Shown here: positions 17,992-26,034 of the stretch, piece after piece
How positions within the stretch are numbered: the stretch's first letter is position 1
Layout of the letters: each line of letters begins with the position of its first letter
Assembly: GCF_910578895.1 (NCBI RefSeq)
Contig: NZ_CAJTSC010000026.1
Coordinates: 1 to 44,295, forward strand
DNA: 44,295 nucleotides
Origin: an uncultured Bacteroides sp.
GTDB taxonomy: Bacteria; Bacteroidota; Bacteroidia; Bacteroidales; Bacteroidaceae
Reading direction: 5' to 3'
Notes under the pieces: generated by a model
What the model was told of the DNA's origin: nothing
The model's input: only the letters and a program-made list of their open reading frames with translations
Databases searched by the model: none
Translations under genes and position numbers: made by a program

Positions 17992-18104
17992 TGGACTTCA
18001 TTCGTTGAGCCATTGTTGGATGCACTTGCAGATTGATTGTTTTGTAAGTATATAGCACTATTCATTGGGACGGTTGAGAATATTGAAGTTTTTGGGAATG
18101 AAAA

Positions 18105-18135
18105 TTTGTAAATCAGTAAGTAAAACATATCTTTG
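18105..18135 (+). promoter_or_regulatory. Consensus Bacteroides promoter of the ligase/ACT operon
   Basis: TTTG at 18105-18108, a 19-base spacer and TATCTTTG at 18128-18135 match the Bacteroides primary sigma consensus exactly. The leader to the ATG at 18179 is about 40 bases. Confidence 0.75.
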
Positions 18136-18178
18136 CACTATCAAATTAATAATAACCATTAATGTAATACAACAAAAC

Positions 18179-19477
18179 ATGATTTGGAATGAGAGCATCG
18201 AATGTATGGACCGCGAAAGCCTTCGTAAAATCCAGGGCATTCGTCTTAAAAAGACAGTGGAGCGTGTATATCATGACACTCCTTTCTACCGCAGGAAAAT
18301 GCAGGAACTGGGAATCACTCCCGATGATATCAACAGTATCGATGATATCGTAAAACTTCCTTTTACCACCAAATACGATCTTCGGGATAATTATCCTTTC
18401 GGGCTTTGTGCCGTTCCCATGAGCCAGATAGTCCGTATCCACGCATCTTCCGGTACTACCGGCAAACCTACCGTAGTAGGATATACGCGCAAAGACCTCT
18501 CGGCTTGGTCGGAATGCCTGTCGCGTGCCTTTACGGCATACGGTGCCGGCAGTTCGGACATTTTCCAGATATCATACGGCTACGGGCTCTTTACCGGCGG
18601 GCTGGGTGCTCATGCCGGTGCCGAGAATATAGGCGCTTCCGTCATTCCCATGTCCAGCGGCAATACGGAGAAGCAGATTACGTTGATGCACGACTTCGGT
18701 TCGACGGTGCTTTGCTGCACGCCTTCTTATGCGTTGTATCTGGCAGATGCCGTTAAGGATTCCGGTTTTCCGCGCGAGGAGTTCAAGTTGAAATTCGGTG
18801 CATTCGGTGCGGAACCGTGGACGGAAAATATGCGCCGTGACATTGAGGCGAAGTTGGGAATAAAGGCGTATGACATTTACGGGCTGAGTGAGATAGCAGG
18901 TCCTGGCGTAGGATACGAATGCGAGTGTCAGCACGGAACGCACCTCAATGAAGACCATTATTTCCCGGAAATAGTAGATCCGAATACACTTGAGCCGGTT
19001 GCGCCGGGCGAGACGGGCGAACTGGTGTTTACCCACCTGACTAAGGAAGGCATGCCGTTGCTGCGCTACCGTACCAAAGACCTTACCGCCTTGCATTATG
19101 ACAAATGTCCCTGCGGACGCACATTGGTGCGTATGGACCGCATTCTCGGACGTAGCGACGACATGCTTATCATACGTGGCGTGAATGTATTCCCCACACA
19201 AATCGAATCCGTTATTCTTGAAATGCCGGAGTTCGAGCCGCATTATCTGTTACTTGTCGACCGTAAGAACAATACGGATACTATGGAACTGCAAGTGGAA
19301 GTCCGTCCGGAATATTATTCGGATGAAATCAATAAAATGCTGGCTTTGAAGAAAAAACTTACCGCACGTCTACAAAGCGTATTGGGCTTGGGAGTGGATG
19401 TCCGCTTGGTAGAGCCGCGCAGCATTGAACGCAGCGTAGGCAAGGCGAAGCGCGTAATTGATAATCGTAAATTGTAA
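18179..19477 (+). CDS. paaK: Phenylacetate-CoA ligase family protein
   Basis: A 432-residue adenylate-forming enzyme of the PaaK group. It has the P-loop HASSGTTGKPTVVGY (about residues 88-102), the AMP-binding region DIYGLSEIAGPGVGYEC, and the C-terminal LGRSDDMLIIRGVNVFPTQIE with the hinge and loop typical of PaaK. A CPCGR pair of cysteines near residue 325 is common in this branch. In anaerobes the enzyme activates phenylacetate or related aryl acids from amino acid fermentation, often beside indolepyruvate ferredoxin oxidoreductase, which is not in the window. The ATG at 18179 follows the consensus promoter by about 40 bases and gives the family length, so the longer upstream frame is rejected. 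It is followed by an ACT-domain gene. Confidence 0.88.
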   Translation: MIWNESIECMDRESLRKIQGIRLKKTVERVYHDTPFYRRKMQELGITPDDINSIDDIVKLPFTTKYDLRDNYPFGLCAVPMSQIVRIHASSGTTGKPTVVGYTRKDLSAWSECLSRAFTAYGAGSSDIFQISYGYGLFTGGLGAHAGAENIGASVIPMSSGNTEKQITLMHDFGSTVLCCTPSYALYLADAVKDSGFPREEFKLKFGAFGAEPWTENMRRDIEAKLGIKAYDIYGLSEIAGPGVGYECECQHGTHLNEDHYFPEIVDPNTLEPVAPGETGELVFTHLTKEGMPLLRYRTKDLTALHYDKCPCGRTLVRMDRILGRSDDMLIIRGVNVFPTQIESVILEMPEFEPHYLLLVDRKNNTDTMELQVEVRPEYYSDEINKMLALKKKLTARLQSVLGLGVDVRLVEPRSIERSVGKAKRVIDNRKL

Positions 19478-19496
19478 ATCGACTAATAATAAAACT

Positions 19497-19922
19497 ATGG
19501 TAGCAAAACAACTTTCTATTTTTTTGGAAAATAAGTCCGGTCGCCTTACGGAAGTGACGGAAGTTCTTGCCAAGGAAGGTGTTAATCTTTCTGCTCTCTG
19601 CATAGCCGAGAATGCCGATTTCGGTATTCTTCGCGGCATCGTCTCCGAACCCGATAAGGCATACAAGGCTTTGAAGGATAATCATTTTGCCGTAAACGTA
19701 ACCGATGTGGTGGGAATCAGTTGTCCCAATATTCCCGGTTCGCTGGCAAAGGTGCTCCGTTGCCTGTCCGATGAAGGCGTGTTCATTGAATATATGTACT
19801 CCTTTGCCAACGGACAGACTGCCAATGTCATTATCCGTCCCAACGACATGGAAAACTGTATCCGGGTACTGACAGAGAAGAAAGTGGACTTGCTGGCTGC
19901 AAGCGACTTGTATAAACTCTGA
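19497..19922 (+). CDS. Tandem ACT-domain protein
   Basis: A 141-residue protein made of two ACT domains: QLSIFLENKSGRLTEVTEVL and following (about residues 4-66), and DVVGISCPNIPGSLAKVL and following (about 70-135). Such small proteins bind amino acids and are regularly found next to phenylacetate-CoA ligase genes in Bacteroidales. It lies 19 bases after the ligase gene, so it is cotranscribed and probably senses an aromatic or branched amino acid to adjust the ligase or its pathway. The longer open frame starting at 19458 would overlap the ligase and is not used; the Met at 19497 begins the first ACT strand directly. Confidence 0.85.
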   Translation: MVAKQLSIFLENKSGRLTEVTEVLAKEGVNLSALCIAENADFGILRGIVSEPDKAYKALKDNHFAVNVTDVVGISCPNIPGSLAKVLRCLSDEGVFIEYMYSFANGQTANVIIRPNDMENCIRVLTEKKVDLLAASDLYKL

Positions 19923-19943
19923 TTTGGGTGATTAAGATTTTGT

Positions 19944-20108
19944 TTAAGAGCCTGTTAAAGTCTTATTCAGTATTATTTTGATGGTTCTTTTCGAGGATGT
20001 TTTTCAATTTTTATGAGGAGCATAGCGGGCTGTGTGACGAATAAAAAGAGGGAAACAGACCGGAAAGAGGCTCAAAAGAAGTTGAAGAAAATTTAAACAG
20101 GCTCTTAA
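19944..20108 (+). mobile_element. GAGCCTG element, full-length copy A (MITE-like)
   Basis: A 165-base stretch bounded by TTAAGAGCCTGTTAAA at the left and TTTAAACAGGCTCTTAA at the right. It encodes nothing. Its interior, with GTTCTTTTCGAGGATGTTTTT and ATGAGGAGCATAGCGGGCTGT, is the reverse complement of copy B at 31764-31942. The ends suggest a non-autonomous element mobilised in trans. TTAA on both sides may be part of the element or a target duplication. Confidence 0.75.
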
Positions 20109-20158
20109 ACATTCATTAATACTCGGTTTCCGAATAGCGGATATCAAAACAGAATAGA

Positions 20159-20259
20159 GGAACGCAAATTATACAAATTGCGTAAAGTCATTTTTTAGGT
20201 TTCTGGTAATCAGGACTTATCGTATCGGTCGTTTGCACTATTTGTGTGGTTTGCGTTCC
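20159..20259. repeat. Inverted repeat upstream of bamD
   Basis: GGAACGCAAA at 20159-20168 and TTTGCGTTCC at 20250-20259 are perfect inverted copies, and the similarity extends inward to about 22 bases (ACAAAT in each arm). The arms are about 60 bases apart. It lies between copy A of the GAGCCTG element and the bamD promoter, followed by a T run at 20264-20271. It may be a termination structure or a further short repeat. Confidence 0.5.
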
Positions 20260-20338
20260 GCTCGTTTTTTTAATACACATCCTTTCGCCATAAACCGCTT
20301 CCTATTGTCCTTGTTTTTGAAAAATTAAGGGCGTATCG

Positions 20339-20369
20339 TTGTTTAATTCGATGCGAACCTCTATCTTTG
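20339..20369 (+). promoter_or_regulatory. Promoter of bamD
   Basis: TATCTTTG at 20362-20369 matches the -7 consensus, with TTG at 20339-20341 and a 20-base spacer. The leader to the ATG at 20391 is short, about 15-20 bases. Confidence 0.65.
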
Positions 20370-20390
20370 CGCATTATTTGAACAAAAGTA

Positions 20391-21194
20391 ATGAAGAAGA
20401 ACATCCTTATAACTTTGCTTGCAGCACTGCTGCTCTCCTCGTGCGGAGAATACAACAAGTTGCTGAAAAGCACGGACTACGAATACAAGTATGAAGCGGC
20501 AAAAAACTACTTTGCAAAAGGTCAGTACAACCGTGCCGCAACGTTGCTGAACGAGTTGATTGCCATTCTTAAAGGTACTGATAAAGCGGAAGAATCACTT
20601 TATATGCTGGGTATGAGCTATTATAACCAGAAAGATTATCAGACGGCGGCACAGACATTTATCCAATATTATAATGTGTATCCGCGTGGTACATTTACCG
20701 AATTGGCACGTTTCCATGCCGGAAAGGCATTGTATCTGGACACGCCGGAACCTCGTTTGGACCAGTCTGCCACATACAGCGCCATTCAGCAATTGCAGAT
20801 GTTTCTTGAATACTTCCCGAACAGTGCAAAGACAGAAGAAGCCCAAAGCATGATATTCGCTTTGCAGGACAAGTTGGTTATGAAAGAATATCTTTCTGCC
20901 AAACTTTATTACAATTTAGGAAACTATTTGGGAAATAACTACGAATCGTGTGTCATCACTGCACAGAACGCTTTGAAGGATTATCCTTATACCAATATGC
21001 GTGAAGATTTATCTATCCTTATCCTGCGTGCCAAATATGAGATGGCTGTGTATAGTGTGGAAGATAAACGGGCGGAACGTTATCGTGAAACGGTAGACGA
21101 ATATTATGCTTTTAAAAATGAGTTTCCCGAAAGTAAATACACGAAAGATGCCGATCGCATCTTTAAGGAAGCACAGAAAATCTTGAAAGACTGA
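20391..21194 (+). CDS. bamD: Outer membrane protein assembly factor BamD
   Basis: A 267-residue lipoprotein with lipobox LLSSC (Cys18) followed by GEYNKLLKSTDYEYKYEAAKNYFAKGQYNRA, the usual opening of Bacteroidetes BamD. TPR repeats fill the remainder (YNQKDYQTAAQTFIQYYNVYP, EFPESKYTKDADRIFKEAQK). BamD sits on the periplasmic side of the outer membrane and is the essential partner of BamA in inserting beta-barrels. The gene is first in an operon with rpoZ and a DUF4293 gene, with a 56-base gap, the arrangement normal in Bacteroides. Start chosen at the only Met that leaves a full signal peptide. Confidence 0.92.
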   Translation: MKKNILITLLAALLLSSCGEYNKLLKSTDYEYKYEAAKNYFAKGQYNRAATLLNELIAILKGTDKAEESLYMLGMSYYNQKDYQTAAQTFIQYYNVYPRGTFTELARFHAGKALYLDTPEPRLDQSATYSAIQQLQMFLEYFPNSAKTEEAQSMIFALQDKLVMKEYLSAKLYYNLGNYLGNNYESCVITAQNALKDYPYTNMREDLSILILRAKYEMAVYSVEDKRAERYRETVDEYYAFKNEFPESKYTKDADRIFKEAQKILKD

Positions 21195-21250
21195 TAATAG
21201 AAAGTGAGAGATAATTGTTATAGAATAAAAATTAATTTAGATAGAAATTT

Positions 21251-21586
21251 ATGGATTACAGAAAGACAAATGCTCCTTCAACTACGGTGACTCGTGACAT
21301 GATGGAGTTGTGTGAGGATACCGGTAATGTATACGAAACTGTAGCGATTATTGGTAAGCGTGCCAATCAAATCAGTGTGGAAATCAAGAATGACCTTTCT
21401 AAGAAATTGGCGGAGTTTGCTTCTTACAACGATAATCTTGAGGAAGTGTTCGAAAACCGCGAACAGATTGAAATATCCCGCTATTATGAAAAGTTGCCGA
21501 AACCTACATTGATCGGTACTCAGGAATATCTTGAAGGTAAGGTATATTATCGTAATCCTTCTAAGGAAAAAGAAAAATTGCAGTAA
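21251..21586 (+). CDS. rpoZ: DNA-directed RNA polymerase subunit omega (Bacteroidetes type)
   Basis: A 111-residue protein of the RpoZ/Rpb6 family. It has the family features TVTRDMMELCEDTGNVYETVAIIGKRANQIS and helical LSKKLAEFASYND, with a longer acidic C-terminal tail than proteobacterial omega, as usual in Bacteroidetes. It stabilises the beta-prime subunit during polymerase assembly. It lies between bamD and the DUF4293 gene and its TAA stop overlaps the following ATG by one base (TAATG), so the two are coupled. Confidence 0.88.
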   Translation: MDYRKTNAPSTTVTRDMMELCEDTGNVYETVAIIGKRANQISVEIKNDLSKKLAEFASYNDNLEEVFENREQIEISRYYEKLPKPTLIGTQEYLEGKVYYRNPSKEKEKLQ

Positions 21587-22044
21587 TGATACAGCGTATT
21601 CAGTCCGTCTATTTATTATTAGTGGCTATCCTGCTGGTTGTAGCTCTTTGTTTGCCGGTAGGACAGTTCTTAGGTTCGGATGGGGTGGCGGCTCACGTGT
21701 TCAAACCGTTGGGCGTAACTTTGGCTGACGGAAGTTTCCAGTCCACTTGGGGATTGTTCGGCATTCTTTTGTTGAGTGCGATTATTGCGTTATGCACCAT
21801 ATTTCTGTTCCGTAACCGTATGCTGCAAATTCGTATGACGGTTTTCGGCAGTCTTATGCTGATAGGTTATTACATTGCTTTTTTTGTGTTCATGTTTATC
21901 CTGAAAAGCGATTTGAATGCAATGGGTTTCCAGTTGGGATGGGCTTTATGCCTGCCTGCCGTATCAATCATACTGAACTATTTGGCTTTCCGTGCCATCT
22001 ATCGTGATGAATTGATGGTGAAAGCTGCGGATAGGTTGCGTTAA
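21586..22044 (+). CDS. DUF4293-family membrane protein
   Basis: A 152-residue integral membrane protein with four predicted helices: MIQRIQSVYLLLVAILLVVALC at the N terminus, then WGLFGILLLSAIIALCTIFLF, MTVFGSLMLIGYYIAFFVFMFIL and LGWALCLPAVSIILNYLAFRAI, ending in IYRDELMVKAADRLR. This is the form of DUF4293, which follows rpoZ in Bacteroidetes genomes. The function is unknown. Its translation is coupled to rpoZ. A terminator hairpin follows at 22224-22258 after about 180 bases. Confidence 0.85.
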   Translation: MIQRIQSVYLLLVAILLVVALCLPVGQFLGSDGVAAHVFKPLGVTLADGSFQSTWGLFGILLLSAIIALCTIFLFRNRMLQIRMTVFGSLMLIGYYIAFFVFMFILKSDLNAMGFQLGWALCLPAVSIILNYLAFRAIYRDELMVKAADRLR

Positions 22045-22223
22045 TGGGAAAAGAAAGAATAATTTCTTATCATACTTTTTTCTTATCATGCTTATATTAT
22101 ATAGTGCACACGCTTTTGTATGTAACTAAAAAATAAGAATCTGGTAAGAATTGAAAATCGACTCAGACGTAGTTTTTTTGCGTTGACAGAATCACGCATC
22201 GCCCATTTCCGGGCTTTGGGACA

Positions 22224-22258
22224 AAAGAGCACAGCGGACAATTGCCGTTGTGCTCTTT
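22224..22258. terminator. Bidirectional hairpin terminator between convergent genes
   Basis: AAAGAGCACA and TGTGCTCTTT arms with an extra CGG/CCG pair around ACAATT form a strong stem between the DUF4293 gene and the convergent Rpn-like gene. The A and T tracts within the stem ends suit termination in both directions. Confidence 0.65.
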
Positions 22259-22316
22259 GTCGTTTTCGGGAATTCCATCGGGGTAGGCAGTGTGATCTCT
22301 CTCCGAGAATAGCCAC

Positions 22317-23186
22317 TTATAAAGCTTCTATCTCTTCGGCTGACAAGCCGGTAGACTGGGCAATGACGCTTGGAGACATATTGTTTTGCTTCATTGTACG
22401 GGCAATGGCTAAAGTTTGTAGCCTTTTACCTTCTTCCCTTCCTTCCTTTCTTCCTTCCTCTCTTCCTTCTTCTCTTCCTTCCTCTTTGGAAGCTTCCTGT
22501 ACGCTCAATGCAGTGCGATAGGCATTGATGCTTTTCCAATACAACTCATGTTCTTCCTGGTTGAGGGAGGATACGTCTGCTATTTCTTCCAGTTTTTCAA
22601 AGACGGCTTTACGTGCTTTGAAAGGCATTCTCTTCAGTGTGTCCATATTCTTTAACGTATAGATCCAGCGTTCAAAATCAGTTTCACATTCTTCCTCTTC
22701 TTTGTTGAAGACGGGCAGGGCGAGGAAAATCTGGCGCATCTTGTCGGTGAACAACTCACCGGTCTCGCGGTCGGCAAGGATGACATCTGTACGGAACTTA
22801 ACATTATCCTTGAGCAGGAAGTTCATGAAAAACACGCCATAAACGGCCTTAATGTCGAATTTCCAGTAATCTCCCGTCTGTCCTTGTCTTGCGACGGCGT
22901 GCGATAGATAGAACAAAGCACGTTCCTTGAAGTGCACTTGCGACTTGTTCTGCATTTCTACAATGATTTTCTCACCTGTATCGGTGGTGCAGTAAATGTC
23001 GTATATCAACGCACGTGCATCCTCCCATTCGGGAAGTTGCTCATTGTTCAGGAAAGTGAGGTCGGTTATCACACGCTCACCTTCCAGCAGGTCGTTCAGG
23101 AAATCTATCAGCAGTTCCTTGGATATTTCCTGCCCGAAAATCTTTTTGAATCCGTAGTCGGTAAACGGATTGATAAACTTTACCAT
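22317..23186 (-). CDS. Rpn/PD-(D/E)XK nuclease family transposase-like protein
   Basis: A 289-residue protein of the recombination-promoting nuclease/putative transposase group common in Bacteroides. It starts with FINPFTDYGFKKIFGQE, and the nuclease core is YDIYCTTDTGEKIIVEMQNKSQ (residues about 61-82) with the Asp and Glu-x-Gln pattern of the PD-(D/E)XK fold. The C terminus has a tandem EEGR stretch of about 20 residues (EEGREEGREEGRKEGREEGK), then a helical TIARTMKQNNMSPSVIAQSTGLSAEEIEAL tail likely to bind DNA or oligomerise. RpnA-type proteins cut DNA and raise recombination. No transposon ends are seen beside it. A consensus promoter precedes it at 23218-23247. Confidence 0.83.
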   Translation of the reverse strand: MVKFINPFTDYGFKKIFGQEISKELLIDFLNDLLEGERVITDLTFLNNEQLPEWEDARALIYDIYCTTDTGEKIIVEMQNKSQVHFKERALFYLSHAVARQGQTGDYWKFDIKAVYGVFFMNFLLKDNVKFRTDVILADRETGELFTDKMRQIFLALPVFNKEEEECETDFERWIYTLKNMDTLKRMPFKARKAVFEKLEEIADVSSLNQEEHELYWKSINAYRTALSVQEASKEEGREEGREEGRKEGREEGKRLQTLAIARTMKQNNMSPSVIAQSTGLSAEEIEAL

Positions 23187-23217
23187 AATGTTGCAGTTCT
23201 TTTGGTTAAGACTTCCG

Positions 23218-23247
23218 CAAAGATAGGGAAATAGTCCGATAAGGCAA
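23218..23247 (-). promoter_or_regulatory. Promoter of the Rpn-like gene
   Basis: On the minus strand TATCTTTG (23225-23218) is preceded by TTG (23247-23245) with a 19-base spacer, matching the consensus. The leader is about 30 bases. Confidence 0.6.
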
Positions 23248-23306
23248 GTATAGAGGCTTGTTTTTCTTGAAGTTACCCGGGTGGATGCCGCTCATAATTC
23301 ATCCTG

Positions 23307-23993
23307 CTATTTCCTCAAATCGAACAAGTAAGTGATTTTAGCCGTAATGACTCCGTGCGCCGAACGGGAGAAATAGTCTTTCTTGGTGCTGCTGTAAAAA
23401 TCGGACAAGGCGTAATAGTATCTGCCCTCTATCAGGAAATTTCCGGCTTTGGTACGAAGTTCTACACCGGCTCCGCCCGTAATACCGTAGTCAAACTTGT
23501 TGTCTACGGCTTTGTTGTGTTGCTCAACGGTCAGCCCCGGATAATTGTCCCAATCGCCGCTTTTCGTATAGCTGTCTCCCAAGAAGAAGCCTATCTGCGG
23601 TCCGGCATGGATAAAGAACTGCAAACCTCTTTCCTTGCCGAACGCCAGATGGGCAAGGAAGGGAATCTCTACATAGTTCATCTTACGTGTATATTGCAAG
23701 TCGGGATAATCCTCGTAAAATTCATCCCAACCATGTTGGGAGAAGTTCATCTCGATTTGCGCGCCACATATCATGCTGAAATACTTTTCGGAAATATAGC
23801 GTGCCGTTAGTCCGCCGTTGACGCCCACCAGATTGCTTTGGCGGACTCTGGGAGAGAAACTTACACTATTCAGGTTGATACCGCCGTTGATACCCACAGA
23901 GAAGTTGTGGCGTTGTTCGCCTATCTGTGCGCTTGCCGGCAAGGCATGTATACCCGCCAAAAGTGCAGTTCCTATGATTGTCTTTAGTTTCAT
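23307..23993 (-). CDS. PorT-like outer membrane beta-barrel protein
   Basis: A 228-residue exported barrel. The signal peptide ends in PASA (residue 22), followed by QIGEQRHNFSVGINGGINLNSVSF. Alternating strands carry the outer membrane beta-barrel pattern of PorT-family proteins: VGVNGGLTARYISEKYFSMICGAQIEM, YVEIPFLAHLAFG, FFIHAGPQIGFFLGDSY, FDYGITGGAGVELRTKAGNFLIEGRYYYAL and a terminal ITAKITYLFDLRK ending in aromatic residues. Family membership alone does not place it in type IX secretion. It lies 53 bases after the LysM/binding-protein gene on the same strand and may share its transcript. Confidence 0.78.
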   Translation of the reverse strand: MKLKTIIGTALLAGIHALPASAQIGEQRHNFSVGINGGINLNSVSFSPRVRQSNLVGVNGGLTARYISEKYFSMICGAQIEMNFSQHGWDEFYEDYPDLQYTRKMNYVEIPFLAHLAFGKERGLQFFIHAGPQIGFFLGDSYTKSGDWDNYPGLTVEQHNKAVDNKFDYGITGGAGVELRTKAGNFLIEGRYYYALSDFYSSTKKDYFSRSAHGVITAKITYLFDLRK

Positions 23994-24046
23994 CTTTCTT
24001 AAATGGCAAATTGCGAATTACTGTAATCGGGCAGTTGTCAATAGTT

Positions 24047-25849
24047 TTAATCGAAATCAAGCTTTATCAGCTCAAAGTTCTTGGTAAAACGTACAAAGAA
24101 TACCTTCCGGTTGATAAATCCGCCCCAGTTGTTTACGCGTTGGAATTTAAATCCGGTCTGAATGGGAACGAGGTCCATTCCGTTCAAGTTCTTTTCAAAC
24201 CCCGAACCGTAGCGTGATAATCCTTTGAGGAAGAAATAACCCGTATCGAAGCCCAGCATGCCGAATTTGGGATAACGTTCGTCCATGTCCTTTCCATACC
24301 ACTTGCGATAACTCTTGGTGAAGTTGATGGCAGCCGGCAGCAAATTGTTCGTATAGAAAGAGGAGTAGAAATAGGTGTCCAACTCAAAGAAAGCTTCAAG
24401 ATGGTCTTTGGTATAAGTCTGCCATTCCGGATAACCGAACAGGTGCACGCGGCTTTCGGGCTTTTCGCGTACCAACAATGTCAGTTGCGGCAGTATCTTG
24501 ATCAGTGTAATGTTGCTTCCTGAAGTAGGGATGAAGATATTCTCGCGGTCATCGCGCAGCACGGCTTTCAATGATGTCACGGTAGCATCCTCTTTCACTG
24601 ATTTCATAGGTATGGAGCGGTTGCGCAACTCCTCTTTCAACCCCTTGATGAAGTCTGCCTTATCCTTGGTTCCCTGGCTTGCCTCGATGAAGATAACGTT
24701 GGCGTTGGGAAACTGGCGCACAAAATGGTCGTACACTTCCGAATAGAGATAGGAGTGGGGCGTATTGATTTGATACACGGACGGGTTTCGGAATACGGTA
24801 TTGTCTTTGGATGTGAACGGTATCACCAGGCGTATATCATGCTTGTCTGCAAAATCCGCCAACGGCTTGATGTGCTGTTGGTGCAGCGGACCGAAAATTA
24901 CATCCATGTCTTTCATTTCGCTTTTTGCAAGTATGGAGCTCAAAGACGATGTGACAGCACCAGTACTATATGTGTAGAGGTCAATGGACGTGCCCGTACG
25001 TTTCAGGCTGTCTACCGCCATCAGGAATCCTTCATAATATTCCACCATTTTGGCAGATTCGCTTTTGCTTGCTCCATCGGATAAGAAAGGAAGGATTACG
25101 GCAGCTTTGATGACATTGATGCGCTCGTTACTCTTCCGGTTCTCGCTGAATAGCTCGCTGTCGCTCGGTATCGTCTGAGGCTGTGTGTTTTGTGGCGTCC
25201 GGGATGGAGAGGAAGGATAGGGGATGCAGAGAAACGATCCTTTCTTTATCTTCGTCTCGCCCCGCAGTTCCGGATTGGCAGCTATGAGTTCGGCTTCCGT
25301 AATGCCGTATTCGCGGCTGATGCTGAATACCGTTTCTTTACGTTTTACCTTATGCATATCGCGGCAGCGCGACTGTACCGGAGCTTGCACGGATACGCTC
25401 TCTACGGGAGGGGCGGCAAGTTCCGGCGTACCGGTAGCGGCGGTTTCCGTATCCGTAGAAGACGGGATGCGGATTACTTGTCCAAGACGGAAGTTTTCGG
25501 CACTCAACCCGGGGTTGGCATCGCATATTGCTTTGGCGGATACGTTGTATTTTACTGTAAGCCTATAGAGGGTCTCTCCGGGAACTATGGTATGGAAAGT
25601 CTCTTTTTGTACACCGGCATCCGTACGCGGAATACGCAGGGTGCGTCCTACATATATCTTGTCATCGCTTCCCGGATTCAGTTTTACTATATCCGTTTGG
25701 CTGACGTTATACATGCTGGCAATGGAATATAAACTCTGGCCTTTTTCTATTGTATGCAGAAAATAAGATTGGTTTTCTTGTGCGTTTACGCCAAAACTGC
25801 ATGCGCCGGCAAGCAGCAGGGAGCAAAAAATACGGTTAATCGTTTTCAT
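24047..25849 (-). CDS. LysM-domain protein fused to a periplasmic binding-protein-like domain
   Basis: A 600-residue exported protein. Signal peptide to about residue 24 (GVNAQ). Three LysM repeats follow: HTIEKGQSLYSIASMYNVS, HTIVPGETLYRLTVKYNVS and HKVKRKETVFSISREYGIT, each closing with a LRIP- or IRIP-type strand, so it should bind peptidoglycan. From about residue 245 (INVIKAAVILPFLSDGASK) to the end it resembles a type 1 periplasmic ligand-binding domain of the ABC or amino acid receptor kind, with VIFGPLHQQHIKPLADFADKHDI. No transporter partner is in view. It may be a wall-anchored sensor or scaffold; the ligand is unknown. The promoter is at 25893-25925. Confidence 0.82.
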   Translation of the reverse strand: MKTINRIFCSLLLAGACSFGVNAQENQSYFLHTIEKGQSLYSIASMYNVSQTDIVKLNPGSDDKIYVGRTLRIPRTDAGVQKETFHTIVPGETLYRLTVKYNVSAKAICDANPGLSAENFRLGQVIRIPSSTDTETAATGTPELAAPPVESVSVQAPVQSRCRDMHKVKRKETVFSISREYGITEAELIAANPELRGETKIKKGSFLCIPYPSSPSRTPQNTQPQTIPSDSELFSENRKSNERINVIKAAVILPFLSDGASKSESAKMVEYYEGFLMAVDSLKRTGTSIDLYTYSTGAVTSSLSSILAKSEMKDMDVIFGPLHQQHIKPLADFADKHDIRLVIPFTSKDNTVFRNPSVYQINTPHSYLYSEVYDHFVRQFPNANVIFIEASQGTKDKADFIKGLKEELRNRSIPMKSVKEDATVTSLKAVLRDDRENIFIPTSGSNITLIKILPQLTLLVREKPESRVHLFGYPEWQTYTKDHLEAFFELDTYFYSSFYTNNLLPAAINFTKSYRKWYGKDMDERYPKFGMLGFDTGYFFLKGLSRYGSGFEKNLNGMDLVPIQTGFKFQRVNNWGGFINRKVFFVRFTKNFELIKLDFD

Positions 25850-25892
25850 TCAGTAATCGTTGGTTTATGTTTACAATTTCCCAAAGTAGCCG

Positions 25893-25925
25893 CAAAGTTA
25901 ACAATATTGTCCCATTTTAACCAAA
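25893..25925 (-). promoter_or_regulatory. Promoter of the LysM/binding-protein gene
   Basis: Minus-strand TTTG (25925-25922), a 21-base spacer and TAACTTTG (25900-25893) match the consensus. The leader is about 40 bases. Confidence 0.65.
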
Positions 25926-26004
25926 CGATTGCGTTAAGAAATAATATAGTGCATTTCAAAACCGAAAAATAGTCCGTTTCGACTGATATTCGGTCGGAAA
26001 CCGT

Positions 26005-26012
26005 TATTTTTG
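26005..26012 (+). promoter_or_regulatory. -7 box of uvrA
   Basis: TATTTTTG fits TAnnTTTG and lies 22 bases before the uvrA ATG, giving a very short leader. A weak TTTC at about 25975 may act as the -33 element. Confidence 0.45.
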
Positions 26013-26034
26013 CACAAATTCATTCATTTAAAGT

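Larger units (their letters stand above)
17529..18178. other. 650-base intergenic region between divergent genes
   Basis: No coding frame is convincing here. It holds a -7 box for the minus-strand DUF7660/uvrB unit, a plus-strand hairpin with a T run at 17610-17639, a cluster of CCTGGCT repeats at 17933-17991 and the consensus promoter of the ligase gene at 18105-18135. The rest is A/T-rich sequence in which nothing further was recognised. Confidence 0.5.

Noticed and set aside
22317..23186. Complete insertion sequence around the Rpn-like gene
   Set aside because: No terminal inverted repeats or target duplication are seen beside the gene.
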